Source: Solirubrobacterales bacterium (GTDB lineage: Bacteria > Actinomycetota > Thermoleophilia > Solirubrobacterales > 70-9). From it: a stretch of DNA of 46,824 bases. Location of the stretch: positions 1-46,824 of the forward strand of contig JADGPJ010000012.1 of the NCBI GenBank assembly GCA_017882505.1, given 5' to 3'. Below, one piece after another: positions 7,329 through 14,285 of this stretch. Each line of letters opens with the position of its first letter. Position 1 is the stretch's first letter. The position numbers were made by a program, and so were the translations under genes. The notes beneath the pieces were generated by a model. The model was not told the origin of the DNA and did no database searches. It saw nothing but the letters and a program-made list of their open reading frames with translations.

Positions 7329-8176
7329 CAGGCGACGCTCCGCCGCGGCCGCGCGATCCGCCCCGCGACTCGCATCGCCTGCAGTGAGGAACGGTCGTGG
7401 ATGCGGAGGACGTCGGCGCCCTCGCGGACCGCCAGGGCCACCGCGGCGACGGTCCCCCACTCGCGCTCCCCCGCCGGAAGTCGTCGCTCCCAGGACCCGC
7501 CGAGCACGGCGCCGATGAAGTCCTTGCGCGAGAGCGAGACGTAGAGCGCCAGCCCCAGCGAGCGCAGCTCGCCGAGCCGGCGCAGGATCTCCAGATCCTG
7601 CTCGGGGCTGAGGTCGAAGTCGAGTCCGGGGTCGATCGCGATCTGCTCCTCCGCGACGCCAAGCTCTCGCGCCAGCTCGACCCTCCCCTCGAACCAGGAC
7701 CTGAGGTGGTCGATGACGTCGCCGTACTCGCGCCAGGGCCGATCGACCCGCGGCGGCCCCTCGATGTGCATAAGCACGTAGCCGCAGCCCGCCCCGGCGA
7801 CGAGGTCGAACATCTCCTCCGAGCCGCCGCCGATGTCGTTGACCGCGCCGGCTCCCGCCGCCAGCGCCCGCCGCGCGACCTCGACCGAGAAGGTGTCGGC
7901 GGAGATCGGGACTCCGCAGCCGGCCAGTCCCTCCAGCGCCGGCACCAGCGCTGCCGCCTCGTCCTCCGGCGCCACCGCCGGCCCGCTGCGCGCCGCCACG
8001 GCGCCGACGTCGAGCATGTCGAAGCCCGCCTCGACCAGCGCCAGGCCGTCGGCGGCGGCCCGCTCGGGAGTCCCGCTCCTCGCCCCCTCGAACATCGAGT
8101 CGACGGTGACGTTGACGATCCCCGCCGCCTGCGGCTGCTCCAACTCGAGGGTCCTGTCAGCCAGCCGCCATTGCAT
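7328..8176 (-). CDS. folP: dihydropteroate synthase
   Basis: A 282-aa TIM-barrel enzyme that joins dihydropterin pyrophosphate to p-aminobenzoate in folate synthesis. The family landmarks are present but drifted: GIVNVTVDSMFEGA where most enzymes have NVTPDSF, LDVGAVAARSG for DVGGESTRPG, VNDIGGG, IDPGLDFD, SLSRKDFIG and RIHD. It leads the run folP - helicase - SLOG - methyltransferase. The ATG at 8176 has no Shine-Dalgarno, but TACCGT lies 7 nt upstream, suggesting a leaderless transcript. The loop changes could alter sulfonamide binding or mean a folP-like paralogue. Confidence 0.85.
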   Translation of the reverse strand: MQWRLADRTLELEQPQAAGIVNVTVDSMFEGARSGTPERAAADGLALVEAGFDMLDVGAVAARSGPAVAPEDEAAALVPALEGLAGCGVPISADTFSVEVARRALAAGAGAVNDIGGGSEEMFDLVAGAGCGYVLMHIEGPPRVDRPWREYGDVIDHLRSWFEGRVELARELGVAEEQIAIDPGLDFDLSPEQDLEILRRLGELRSLGLALYVSLSRKDFIGAVLGGSWERRLPAGEREWGTVAAVALAVREGADVLRIHDRSSLQAMRVAGRIARPRRSVA

Positions 8177-8182
8177 CGTCGC

Positions 8183-8189
8183 TACGGTA
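8183..8189. promoter_or_regulatory. shared symmetric -10 region between folP and the HAD gene
   Basis: The core GCTACGGTAGC (8181-8191) is symmetric except for its central base. It reads TACCGT on the minus strand, 7 nt before the folP ATG, and TACGGT on the plus strand, 13 nt before the HAD ATG at 8202. The two starts are only 25 bp apart, so both promoters must overlap here. Confidence 0.4.
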
Positions 8190-8201
8190 GCGACCGGGCC
8201 G

Positions 8202-9017
8202 ATGGCACTCCGATGCGTCTACACCGATCTCGACGGAACCCTGCTCGGGATGGGCGGGGCGCTCTTCCGCGACGCCGACGGCGCCTTCTCGATGGCGCAG
8301 GCTCGCGGCCTCGAGGCCTGCCAGCGGGCCGGGGCCGAGGTCGTGATCATGTCCGGCCGCCGCGAGCCCCAGGTCCACGAGGCGGCGCGGCTGATGGGCC
8401 AGGCCTCCTACATCTACGAGGCCGGCTCGGCCTTCGCGATCGCAGGCGAGACGACGCTGATGACCGGCGACATGGGCCCCAACGAGGACGGCACGATCTA
8501 CGAGCAGATCGAGGCGCGGGGGATCCCGAAGCTGCTCTTCGACCACTTTCCCGGGCGGCTCGAGTACCACGCCCCCTGGCATCACGGCCGCGTCCTCTCC
8601 CACCTCTTCCGCGGCAAGGTCGACGTCGACGAGGCCAACACGCTCCTCGGCGAGCACGGCGACGACGACCTGCGGCTGCTCGACAACGGCGCGATCGGGA
8701 CCCCGATGCCCGCGATCGACGGCCGCACCCACGCCTACCACCTGGTTCCGCGCATGGTCAGCAAGGCCGGGGCGGTCGCCGCCCACGCCCGCGCCCAGGG
8801 CTACCACCCCTCCGAGTGCATCGCCGTCGGCGATTCGGTCGAGGACCTCGAGGTGGCGGCCGCGGTGGGCCGCTTCTTCGTCGTCGCCAACGGGCCCGAG
8901 CGCGACGCCGGCCTGCGCGCCGCCCTCTCCAGCTGGGACAACGTCACGGTGACCGAGGGCAGTATGGGCGACGGCTTCTACGAGGCGATCGTCTCGACCC
9001 TGGTCGAGCGACGTTAG
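8202..9017 (+). CDS. HAD-superfamily phosphatase (Cof/sucrose-phosphatase-like)
   Basis: A 271-aa haloacid-dehalogenase-fold hydrolase with a C2-type cap. The nucleophile motif is YTDLDGTLL (first Asp forms the phospho-intermediate), motif II is VVIMSGRR, the motif III lysine is in MVSKAGAV, and motif IV is AVGDSVEDLEVA. This pattern fits Cof-type, mannosyl-3-phosphoglycerate or sugar-phosphate phosphatases. The substrate is unknown. The ATG at 8202 starts 25 bp from divergent folP, and the DtxR-type regulator follows 10 nt downstream. Confidence 0.87.
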   Translation: MALRCVYTDLDGTLLGMGGALFRDADGAFSMAQARGLEACQRAGAEVVIMSGRREPQVHEAARLMGQASYIYEAGSAFAIAGETTLMTGDMGPNEDGTIYEQIEARGIPKLLFDHFPGRLEYHAPWHHGRVLSHLFRGKVDVDEANTLLGEHGDDDLRLLDNGAIGTPMPAIDGRTHAYHLVPRMVSKAGAVAAHARAQGYHPSECIAVGDSVEDLEVAAAVGRFFVVANGPERDAGLRAALSSWDNVTVTEGSMGDGFYEAIVSTLVERR

Positions 9018-9020
9018 TAT
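9015..9020 (+). promoter_or_regulatory. candidate -10 hexamer of a leaderless dtxR-type transcript
   Basis: TAGTAT ends 7 nt before the ATG at 9028, the spacing expected when transcription starts on the start codon. It overlaps the last codons of the upstream HAD gene, and no Shine-Dalgarno is present. Confidence 0.4.
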
Positions 9021-9027
9021 CGAGCCG

Positions 9028-9735
9028 ATGGCCGGGGCAACCGTCGCAGAGCAGGAGTACCTCGAGATCATCTTCTGGCTGGAAGAGGCCGGGCTGCCGA
9101 TGACCGGCGCCAACATCGCCCGCGCGATGCGGCTCTCCCCGCCGACCGTGCACGAGATGGTCGGCCGCCTGATCGACGACGGCTACGTCGAGCGCAACCC
9201 GAACAAATCGCTCTCCTTCACCGAGTCCGGGCGCGAGCACGCCAGCCATATCGTCCGCCGCCACCGGATGATCGAGCGCTTCCTCACCGATGTCCTCGGC
9301 ATCCCCTGGGACGAGGTCCACGAGGAGGCCGAGCGGATCGAGCACGCGATGTCGCCGGTGCTGGAGGAGCGGATGCGGGCGGCGATCGGCGACGCCACCA
9401 CGTGCCCCCACGGCCACCCGATCGTCGAGGGGATCCGCGAGCAGGGATCGCTGCTCGCCGACGTATCGGTCGGCGCCGACGTCACCGTCCTGCGCTTCGA
9501 GAACGAGGCCGAGGAACTGCTCCACTACCTGCGCGCCGCCGGTCTCGAGCCGGGCCTGGAGGGCAAGGTCGAGAGCTCCAACTCCGACAGCGTCACGATC
9601 GCCTCGTCGTCAGGCAGCCACGAGGTCAGCCGCAGCGTCGCCGAGACCGTCTCGGTCCGCGCCGACCCGGCGCCGCCGCCGCGGGCGGCGATCCCGGAGC
9701 AGCTGGTGCTCTCCAGCGACCGCTACGGCAGGTAG
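9028..9735 (+). CDS. DtxR/MntR-family metal-dependent transcriptional regulator
   Basis: A 235-aa metalloregulator with the family's order of domains. An N-terminal winged helix (YLEIIFWLEEA, then GANIARAMRLSPPTVHEM as the recognition helix) is followed by the metal-binding dimerisation region with HRMIERFLTDVLGI, EEAERIEHAMS and the CPHGHPI motif. A C-terminal FeoA/SH3-like domain holds GADVTVLRFE. It probably represses iron or manganese uptake genes when metal is sufficient. No such transporter is adjacent; the only iron gene in the window is a ferritin 35 kb away. Confidence 0.92.
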   Translation: MAGATVAEQEYLEIIFWLEEAGLPMTGANIARAMRLSPPTVHEMVGRLIDDGYVERNPNKSLSFTESGREHASHIVRRHRMIERFLTDVLGIPWDEVHEEAERIEHAMSPVLEERMRAAIGDATTCPHGHPIVEGIREQGSLLADVSVGADVTVLRFENEAEELLHYLRAAGLEPGLEGKVESSNSDSVTIASSSGSHEVSRSVAETVSVRADPAPPPRAAIPEQLVLSSDRYGR

Positions 9736-9746
9736 GCCGCCGGCCC

Positions 9747-10478
9747 CTACTGGGGAATGGGGACGGTCGCTATCGGCGAGGAGGTGGGGACCTCGCTGCC
9801 GCCCGCCGGCTCGGTCGTGACCATCACCAGGTCGACGCCGCGCATGTCGCCGATCGTCGTCGAGGCGTTGCCTTCGCGGTCGGGGACGAACAGCGCCTTG
9901 ACCGCTTCGACTTCGCCGTCGCGACGGACCCAGGCCTCGAGCACCCGGTCTTCGGGGAGCTTCTTCACGTCGGCGAGACGAAGTTCGCCGCCATTGTCTT
10001 CGCGGACTACTTCCGCGGTGACGCCGGGAGCTTTGCCGGAGACGAAGGTGGTCGTGCTGCCGCCGCTTTCGGAACCGCCGCCGCCGATCTCGTAGCCGAC
10101 GAGGGCTACGACGACCAGGGCCATCAGCGCGAGGCCGGCGAGGCGGCGCCAATCGTGAGAGCCAGAGCCCAGGCCCTGCAGCCAGGACCCGGCACGATGA
10201 AGCACACCGCCCCCGGCTGAACCTGTCTCGACGCCCGCCGCGCGAGCGTCGGCGCGCACCTCGCTCATCAAGCTCTCACGCAGCCGCGGCGGCGGCCTGT
10301 GCCGCTCGACCGCCTCCGGCAGCACCTCGACCGCCGCGGTCAGCCAGCGCATCTCCGAGCGGCAGCGTTCGCAGTCCTCCGCGTGGCGCTCCAGCTCGGT
10401 GGCTTCCCCGGGCTCCAGCGCGCCAAGCATGTAGGCGGCGAGGTCCTCGCTCCAGCGATCGTGCACGTTGTCCGTCAC
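9747..10478 (-). CDS. RskA-like anti-sigma factor, membrane protein
   Basis: A 243-aa partner of the ECF sigma factor encoded just upstream. The cytoplasmic N-terminus has a zinc-binding anti-sigma motif, H32-x3-C36-x2-C39 (HAEDCERC). A single membrane helix spans about residues 112-128, and the outer part has the anti-sigma-K C-terminal fold pattern (VLEAWVRRDGEVEAVKALF, then MVTTEPAGGS). It would hold the sigma factor at the membrane until regulated proteolysis or redox change. The start is GTG at 10478, overlapping the sigma stop by 4 nt (GTGA), so the pair is translationally coupled. Confidence 0.9.
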   Translation of the reverse strand: MTDNVHDRWSEDLAAYMLGALEPGEATELERHAEDCERCRSEMRWLTAAVEVLPEAVERHRPPPRLRESLMSEVRADARAAGVETGSAGGGVLHRAGSWLQGLGSGSHDWRRLAGLALMALVVVALVGYEIGGGGSESGGSTTTFVSGKAPGVTAEVVREDNGGELRLADVKKLPEDRVLEAWVRRDGEVEAVKALFVPDREGNASTTIGDMRGVDLVMVTTEPAGGSEVPTSSPIATVPIPQ

Positions 10479-11056
10479 GCCAGTCCCTCCGCCAGCTCGC
10501 CCCTGATCTTTTCCAGTCCCAGCCTCATTCTTCCCTTCACGGTGCCGAGCGGCACCCCGAGCATCCTCGATATCTCCGACTGGCTGAAGCCGCCGAAGTA
10601 GGCGAGCTCGATCACCTTCGACTGCTCGCCCGGCAGCTGGCCGAGCGCGCCGCGGACCTCGCTCGCGGTCTCGCGCCGCATCGCCTCCTCCTCGGTCAAC
10701 TCCTCGGAGGGCCGCTGCTCGAGGACGGCGTCGTCGTCGAAGGTCAGCTTCGGTGCTTTACCGGCCTTGCTGCGGAGCGAGTCGATGGCGCGGTTGCGGA
10801 CGATGCTGAGCATCCACGAGCGGACGCTTCCGCGGGTGCGGTCGAAGCGGGCGCCGCTACGCCAGATCGAGATGAAGGCCTCCTGGGTGACGTCCTCGGC
10901 GGCCGCCCGCTCGCCGACGATCCTGTACGCCAGCGAGTAGGCGACGCCGCCGTGGCGGTCGTAGAAGACCTCGAAGGCCTCGGGGTCCTTGGCCGCGATC
11001 AGCGGCATCAGCTCCTCGTCCGCCAGCCGCTCGGCCGTCTCCCTCTTCACGCTCAT
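10475..11056 (-). CDS. ECF (SigK-like) RNA polymerase sigma factor
   Basis: A 193-aa group 4 sigma factor. Region 2 contains FYDRHGGVAYSLAYRIV and AEDVTQEAFISIWR (core binding and -10 recognition), and region 4 has FGGFSQSEISRMLGVPLGTV, the helix-turn-helix that reads the -35. It overlaps the downstream anti-sigma gene by 4 nt and follows a 57-aa gene by 35 nt, so three genes probably share one transcript. The pairing with an RskA-type zinc anti-sigma is the typical SigK/ECF19 arrangement. The regulon is unknown. Confidence 0.93.
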   Translation of the reverse strand: MSVKRETAERLADEELMPLIAAKDPEAFEVFYDRHGGVAYSLAYRIVGERAAAEDVTQEAFISIWRSGARFDRTRGSVRSWMLSIVRNRAIDSLRSKAGKAPKLTFDDDAVLEQRPSEELTEEEAMRRETASEVRGALGQLPGEQSKVIELAYFGGFSQSEISRMLGVPLGTVKGRMRLGLEKIRGELAEGLA

Positions 11057-11091
11057 CTCGACCTATCTTCCGCTTCTGCGAACCGCCGCCG

Positions 11092-11265
11092 CTAGGCGAT
11101 GAACGGTTCGACCGCCTTCAGCACCTGCGCTTCGTCGAGCGAGGGATCGAATGCTTCGGGAGCCGGTTCTTCCTTGTTCTGGCGCGAGATCGGGCCTTTG
11201 GCGGCGCGAGCCACCGCGCTGCGCGCCGGTGCATCTGATCTCTCGCGTTCGCTGCTCTCAGGCAT
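11092..11265 (-). CDS. 57-aa protein leading the sigma/anti-sigma operon
   Basis: From ATG 11265 to TAG 11092 the minus strand encodes a 57-residue polar protein (MPESSERERS... ending AVEPFIA). A good Shine-Dalgarno, AGGAG, lies 8 nt before the ATG. The gene is 35 nt ahead of the ECF sigma gene on the same strand. There is no membrane segment, cysteine or known motif; the C-terminal third (FDPSLDEAQVLKAVEPF) looks helical and acidic. Its position suggests a modulator of the sigma pair, but function is unknown. The clear ribosome site and operon position make it more than a chance frame. Confidence 0.6.
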   Translation of the reverse strand: MPESSERERSDAPARSAVARAAKGPISRQNKEEPAPEAFDPSLDEAQVLKAVEPFIA

Positions 11266-11325
11266 TTCGTCGTCTCCTCGCTGGTTTGCGCATCTGTCGG
11301 TCCCCTACGCGCCCTCCCAGCCGGC

Positions 11326-11364
11326 CGGATCACAATTGCCCGTCCGAATCGGAACCGTGATCCG
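11326..11364. promoter_or_regulatory. inverted repeat in the sigma-operon promoter region
   Basis: CGGATCAC at 11326-11333 and GTGATCCG at 11357-11364 are perfect complements with centres 31 bp apart, about three helical turns on one face of the DNA. It lies between the 57-aa gene and the divergent cupredoxin relic, where the operon promoter should be. The regulator is unknown. Confidence 0.3.
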
Positions 11365-11390
11365 TCTTGCCTCCGGCCCGTATCGGTCGG

Positions 11391-11660
11391 CATGAAGGCC
11401 ACCGGGCTTCTGTCACCGTGCTCGCGCTCTTCCTGGTCGGCTGCGGCGGCGGCTCCGGCTCGAGCTCCTCGGACTCGACCGCGTCGAGCTCCGCTTCCAG
11501 CGGCGGCGGCACGGAGGTGACGATCAAGGACTACATGTTCAAGCCCGCCAGCATCACCGTTCCGGTCGGCACCACGGTCAGGTTCACCAACGAGGACTCG
11601 GCTCCCCACCCGGCGACCTCGAGAGAGTCAGCCGCCTTCGAAAGCGGGATGCAGGTGTCC
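11391..11660 (+). pseudogene. cupredoxin (plastocyanin-like) lipoprotein, frameshifted and truncated
   Basis: The mature region reads TEVTIKDYMFKPASITVPVG then FTNEDSAPHPATS, the typical start of a secreted blue-copper domain including its first copper histidine. It is preceded by VTVLALFLVGC, a lipobox signal peptide. Two defects are visible. The natural start ATG 11391 (MKATGL) is one base out of frame with the signal peptide core. After FESG (about 11655) homology stops, so the Cys-His-Met copper ligands of the C-terminus are missing where the minus-strand aminotransferase ends. A TTG at 11367 keeps the later frame open but would not restore the protein. Confidence 0.65.
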
Positions 11661-11683
11661 AGCTCGGGCGCCTGCCTCCGGGC

Positions 11684-12787
11684 TCAAGCGGGTGAGGCGG
11701 CGCGGATGCGCTCGAGTGCGGCGGCGATGCGCGAGACGCCCTCGGACATCTGCTCCGCCGGGACCGGTGCGAAGGAGAGGCGGAGGCTGTTCTCGCCGCC
11801 GTCGATCATGAAGTCGGGACCCGCGACGAACGTGACCCCGCCACCTTTGGCCTCGGCCAGAAGGGCCGAAGCGTCCGTTCCCGCGGCGAGGTCCAGCCAG
11901 AGGAAGTAGCCACCCTCGGGGACGACGAACTCGGCCTCGGGAATCTGCTCACGCAGCGCCGCGACCAGAGCGTCGCAGCGATCCTTCAGCGCCCCTTTGA
12001 CGAAGTCGATGTTGCGGTCGAGCTCACCGGAGTTGCAGAGCTCGAGGACGATCGACTCGGCCAGCATGTTCGGTGAGATGTAGGTCTCGTTGGCCCGTTT
12101 CGAGAGCTTCGCGATCTCTTCTACGGGGCCGGCGAGGTAGCCGACCCGGACGCCGGGGCTGACCGTCTTCGAGAAGGACGAGGCGTGGATCACGTGGCCG
12201 GTGGCGTCGAGCGAGAGCATCGTCTCCAGCGGCTCGCCCTCGAAGGGCAGCTCGCGGTAGGGGTCGTCCTCGAAGATCCAGAAGTCGTGCTCGGCGGCGA
12301 GCTCGACCAGCCGCGCGCGCTTCGCAGAGGAGAGCGTGCAGCCGGCCGGGTTGTGGGCGTTGGGGATGATGTGGGCCAACTTGATCGGCCCCTCGGCGAG
12401 CGCCACCTCGAAGGCCGCCAGGCCGAGCCCGTCGGCCTCCAGCGGCACCGGCACCAGCTCGACCCCGAGCCGCTGCAGGAGCAGCAGCGTGCGGTCGTAG
12501 GTCGGCTGCTCGACGACGACGCGGTCGCCCGGGCCGAGGAGGTGCTCGAACAGCATCGCCCCGCCCTCGAGCGAGCCGTTGGTGATCATCACCTGCGAGG
12601 CGTCGAGCCCGCCGTGCCGCTCGGCGACCCATTGACAGAGGCCGGGATGCCCGATTCCAACCCCGTAGGAGAGGGCCGTTTCCCAGTCGCCGGCGAGCGC
12701 CCGCGCAGCCGCGTCCCGCACCGCCTCGTGGGGCAGGATGTCGGCGCTGGGGGCGCCGCGAGCAAAGGAAATCGTCTCGCCAGCCAT
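11684..12787 (-). CDS. PLP-dependent aminotransferase (class I/II, 2-aminoadipate/MocR-like)
   Basis: A 367-aa fold-type I aminotransferase. Visible landmarks are SYGVGIGHPGLCQWV near the N-terminus, ITNGSLEGG (cofactor phosphate cup), IIPNAHNPAGCTLS, FEDDPYRELPF (Asp and Tyr contacting the pyridine ring and phenolate), and HASSFSKTVSPGVRVGY with the PLP-binding lysine. It resembles LysN/valine-pyruvate type enzymes; the amino donor is unknown. The start at ATG 12787 was chosen because the open extension upstream has no homology. TAGGGT lies 8 nt upstream. The gene stands alone between two patches of gene debris. Confidence 0.9.
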   Translation of the reverse strand: MAGETISFARGAPSADILPHEAVRDAAARALAGDWETALSYGVGIGHPGLCQWVAERHGGLDASQVMITNGSLEGGAMLFEHLLGPGDRVVVEQPTYDRTLLLLQRLGVELVPVPLEADGLGLAAFEVALAEGPIKLAHIIPNAHNPAGCTLSSAKRARLVELAAEHDFWIFEDDPYRELPFEGEPLETMLSLDATGHVIHASSFSKTVSPGVRVGYLAGPVEEIAKLSKRANETYISPNMLAESIVLELCNSGELDRNIDFVKGALKDRCDALVAALREQIPEAEFVVPEGGYFLWLDLAAGTDASALLAEAKGGGVTFVAGPDFMIDGGENSLRLSFAPVPAEQMSEGVSRIAAALERIRAASPA

Positions 12788-12795
12788 ACGGTCCG

Positions 12796-12801
12796 ACCCT
12801 A
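12796..12801 (-). promoter_or_regulatory. candidate -10 hexamer of a leaderless aminotransferase transcript
   Basis: TAGGGT on the minus strand, with 8 nt to the ATG at 12787 and no Shine-Dalgarno. Confidence 0.35.
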
Positions 12802-12888
12802 GCAACGGCCCGGCGTCTGCCGCCCGGCGACCGTGACCAGGACCAAGCACCGGTCCGGGGGGCGAAGGCCTCAAGTCGCGAGCAGCGG

Positions 12889-13008
12889 ATGGCGGTGCTG
12901 GCGACCAAGCAGTACGGCGTCGTGAATCGAACCCAGCTGGCGGCTCTGGGCTTTGGTGGGCGTGCGATTCAAATACGGCTCCGGGACGGACGCCTTCACC
13001 TTCGCCGC
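12889..13008 (+). pseudogene. N-terminal remnant of an AbiEi/DUF559-type protein
   Basis: About 40 codons (MAVLATKQYGVVNRTQLAAL, then IQIRLRDGRLHLRRI) match the winged-helix N-terminus found on AbiEi-type antitoxins and on DUF559 nuclease-like proteins in actinobacteria. The rest of the gene is gone; the same frame continues as arginine-rich nonsense. Its 3' end overlaps, in another frame, the fragment starting near 12953, so this is a joint between two broken genes. Confidence 0.55.
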
Positions 13009-13395
13009 ATCCAGAGAAGGCCCTCCCGGAGAGAAGGTCAGCCTCTGGTACGAAGCCTTCACCGTCGATGCCTGGACCCGCGCGAGCTGGAAGCGCTTCA
13101 ACCGCTCGATGCTGGGACCGCTGAACCGCAAGTGGCGCTGCACGACCTCCACCCGGGTCCAGCTGCCGCGCGGCCACGCCGACGTCTTCGCAGCCTACGG
13201 AAGGGACTTCCACGCCTGCCCGAAGCGTGCGCCCGACCGCTTCTACGCGATCGCCCGCATCGGCGGCATGGTGATCGGCGTCAACCTCGTCCTCTGCAGC
13301 AAATGCATCGGAGCCGGCTACGGCCCCTACAACTCACTGGCCGCGATGAAGGCGATCGTGCGCGCTCTGACGCCCGCCCCAAGCCCGTCTACTGA
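12953..13395 (+). pseudogene. C-terminal fragment of an uncharacterised protein, frameshifted at its end
   Basis: From about 12962 a coherent frame encodes roughly 135 residues, including FKYGSGTDAFTFAASREGPP, SMLGPLNRKWRC, YGRDFHACPKRA and GPYNSLAAMKAIVRAL, with four to five cysteines. It has no plausible start of its own (only a TTG inside the preceding remnant). Near 13370-13385 it slips: one extra base would continue the frame to PKPVY and the TGA at 13393, whereas as it stands it reads on into sucD antisense. I do not recognise the family. It is most likely the tail of a protein whose N-terminus was lost in the same rearrangement that cut the AbiEi-like gene. Confidence 0.5.
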
Positions 13396-13409
13396 GCGGC
13401 GCCGCGGCG

Positions 13410-14285
13410 CTAGAGCGCGCGCAGCATCTCGACGGCGATCGCCGCCGCCTCGGTCGGGCTCTGCCCGACCCGCACGCCCCTGGCTTCGAGCGCGTCCTTC
13501 TTCGCCTGCGCGGTCCCCGAGGAGCCGGAGATGATCGCGCCGGCGTGGCCCATCTGCTTGCCGGGAGGCGCGGTGAAGCCGGCGATGTAGGCGACCACCG
13601 GCTTGGAGATGTCGGAGGCGATGAACTCGGCGGCCCGCTCCTCGGCGTCGCCGCCGATCTCGCCGACCATCACGATCAGCTCGGTCTCGGGGTCGGCCTC
13701 GTACAGGGTGAGGATGTCGATGAAGTCGGAGCCGACGATCGGGTCGCCGCCGATGCCGACGATCGAGGAGTTCCCGGCGCCGGCCTGCTTCAGCTCGTTG
13801 CCGATCTGGTAGGTCAGCGTCCCCGACTTGGAGACGACGCCGATCGAGCCCGGCTCGAAGAACTGGGCCGGGATGATCCCGACGTTGGCCTTGCCGGGCG
13901 AGAGGACGCCGGGGCAGTTGGGGCCGATCAGACGCACCCCCGCCTCCTTCGCCTTCCAGTAGGTGGCGAGCATGTCGAGGACCGGGATCCCCTCGGTGAT
14001 CGCGATCACCGTTTCGACCCCGGAGTCGATCGCCTCGTCTATCGCCGCCGCCGCGAAGCGCGCCGGGACGAAGATCATCGAGGTGTTGGCGCCGGCCTCC
14101 TCGACCGATTCCTTGATCGTGTCGAAGACCGGAACGCCCTCGACGTCCTGGCCGCCCTTGCCGGGCGTGACCCCGGCGACGAGGTCGGTTCCGTAGGCGC
14201 GGTTGCGCAGCCCGTGGAAGGAGCCCTCGCGGCCGGTCAGGCCGGAGACCGCCAGCTTCGTCTCGTTGCCGACGATGATGCTCAT
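13410..14285 (-). CDS. sucD: succinyl-CoA synthetase alpha subunit
   Basis: A 291-aa subunit of the TCA-cycle ligase that interconverts succinyl-CoA and succinate with ATP or GTP formation. It has the CoA-binding Rossmann start ([19 protein letters not shown]), [13 protein letters not shown], the [10 protein letters not shown] loop, and the phosphohistidine region [17 protein letters not shown] (catalytic His in GHAGA). It overlaps sucC by 4 nt (ATGA). Confidence 0.97.
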   Translation of the reverse strand: MSIIVGNETKLAVSGLTGREGSFHGLRNRAYGTDLVAGVTPGKGGQDVEGVPVFDTIKESVEEAGANTSMIFVPARFAAAAIDEAIDSGVETVIAITEGIPVLDMLATYWKAKEAGVRLIGPNCPGVLSPGKANVGIIPAQFFEPGSIGVVSKSGTLTYQIGNELKQAGAGNSSIVGIGGDPIVGSDFIDILTLYEADPETELIVMVGEIGGDAEERAAEFIASDISKPVVAYIAGFTAPPGKQMGHAGAIISGSSGTAQAKKDALEARGVRVGQSPTEAAAIAVEMLRAL

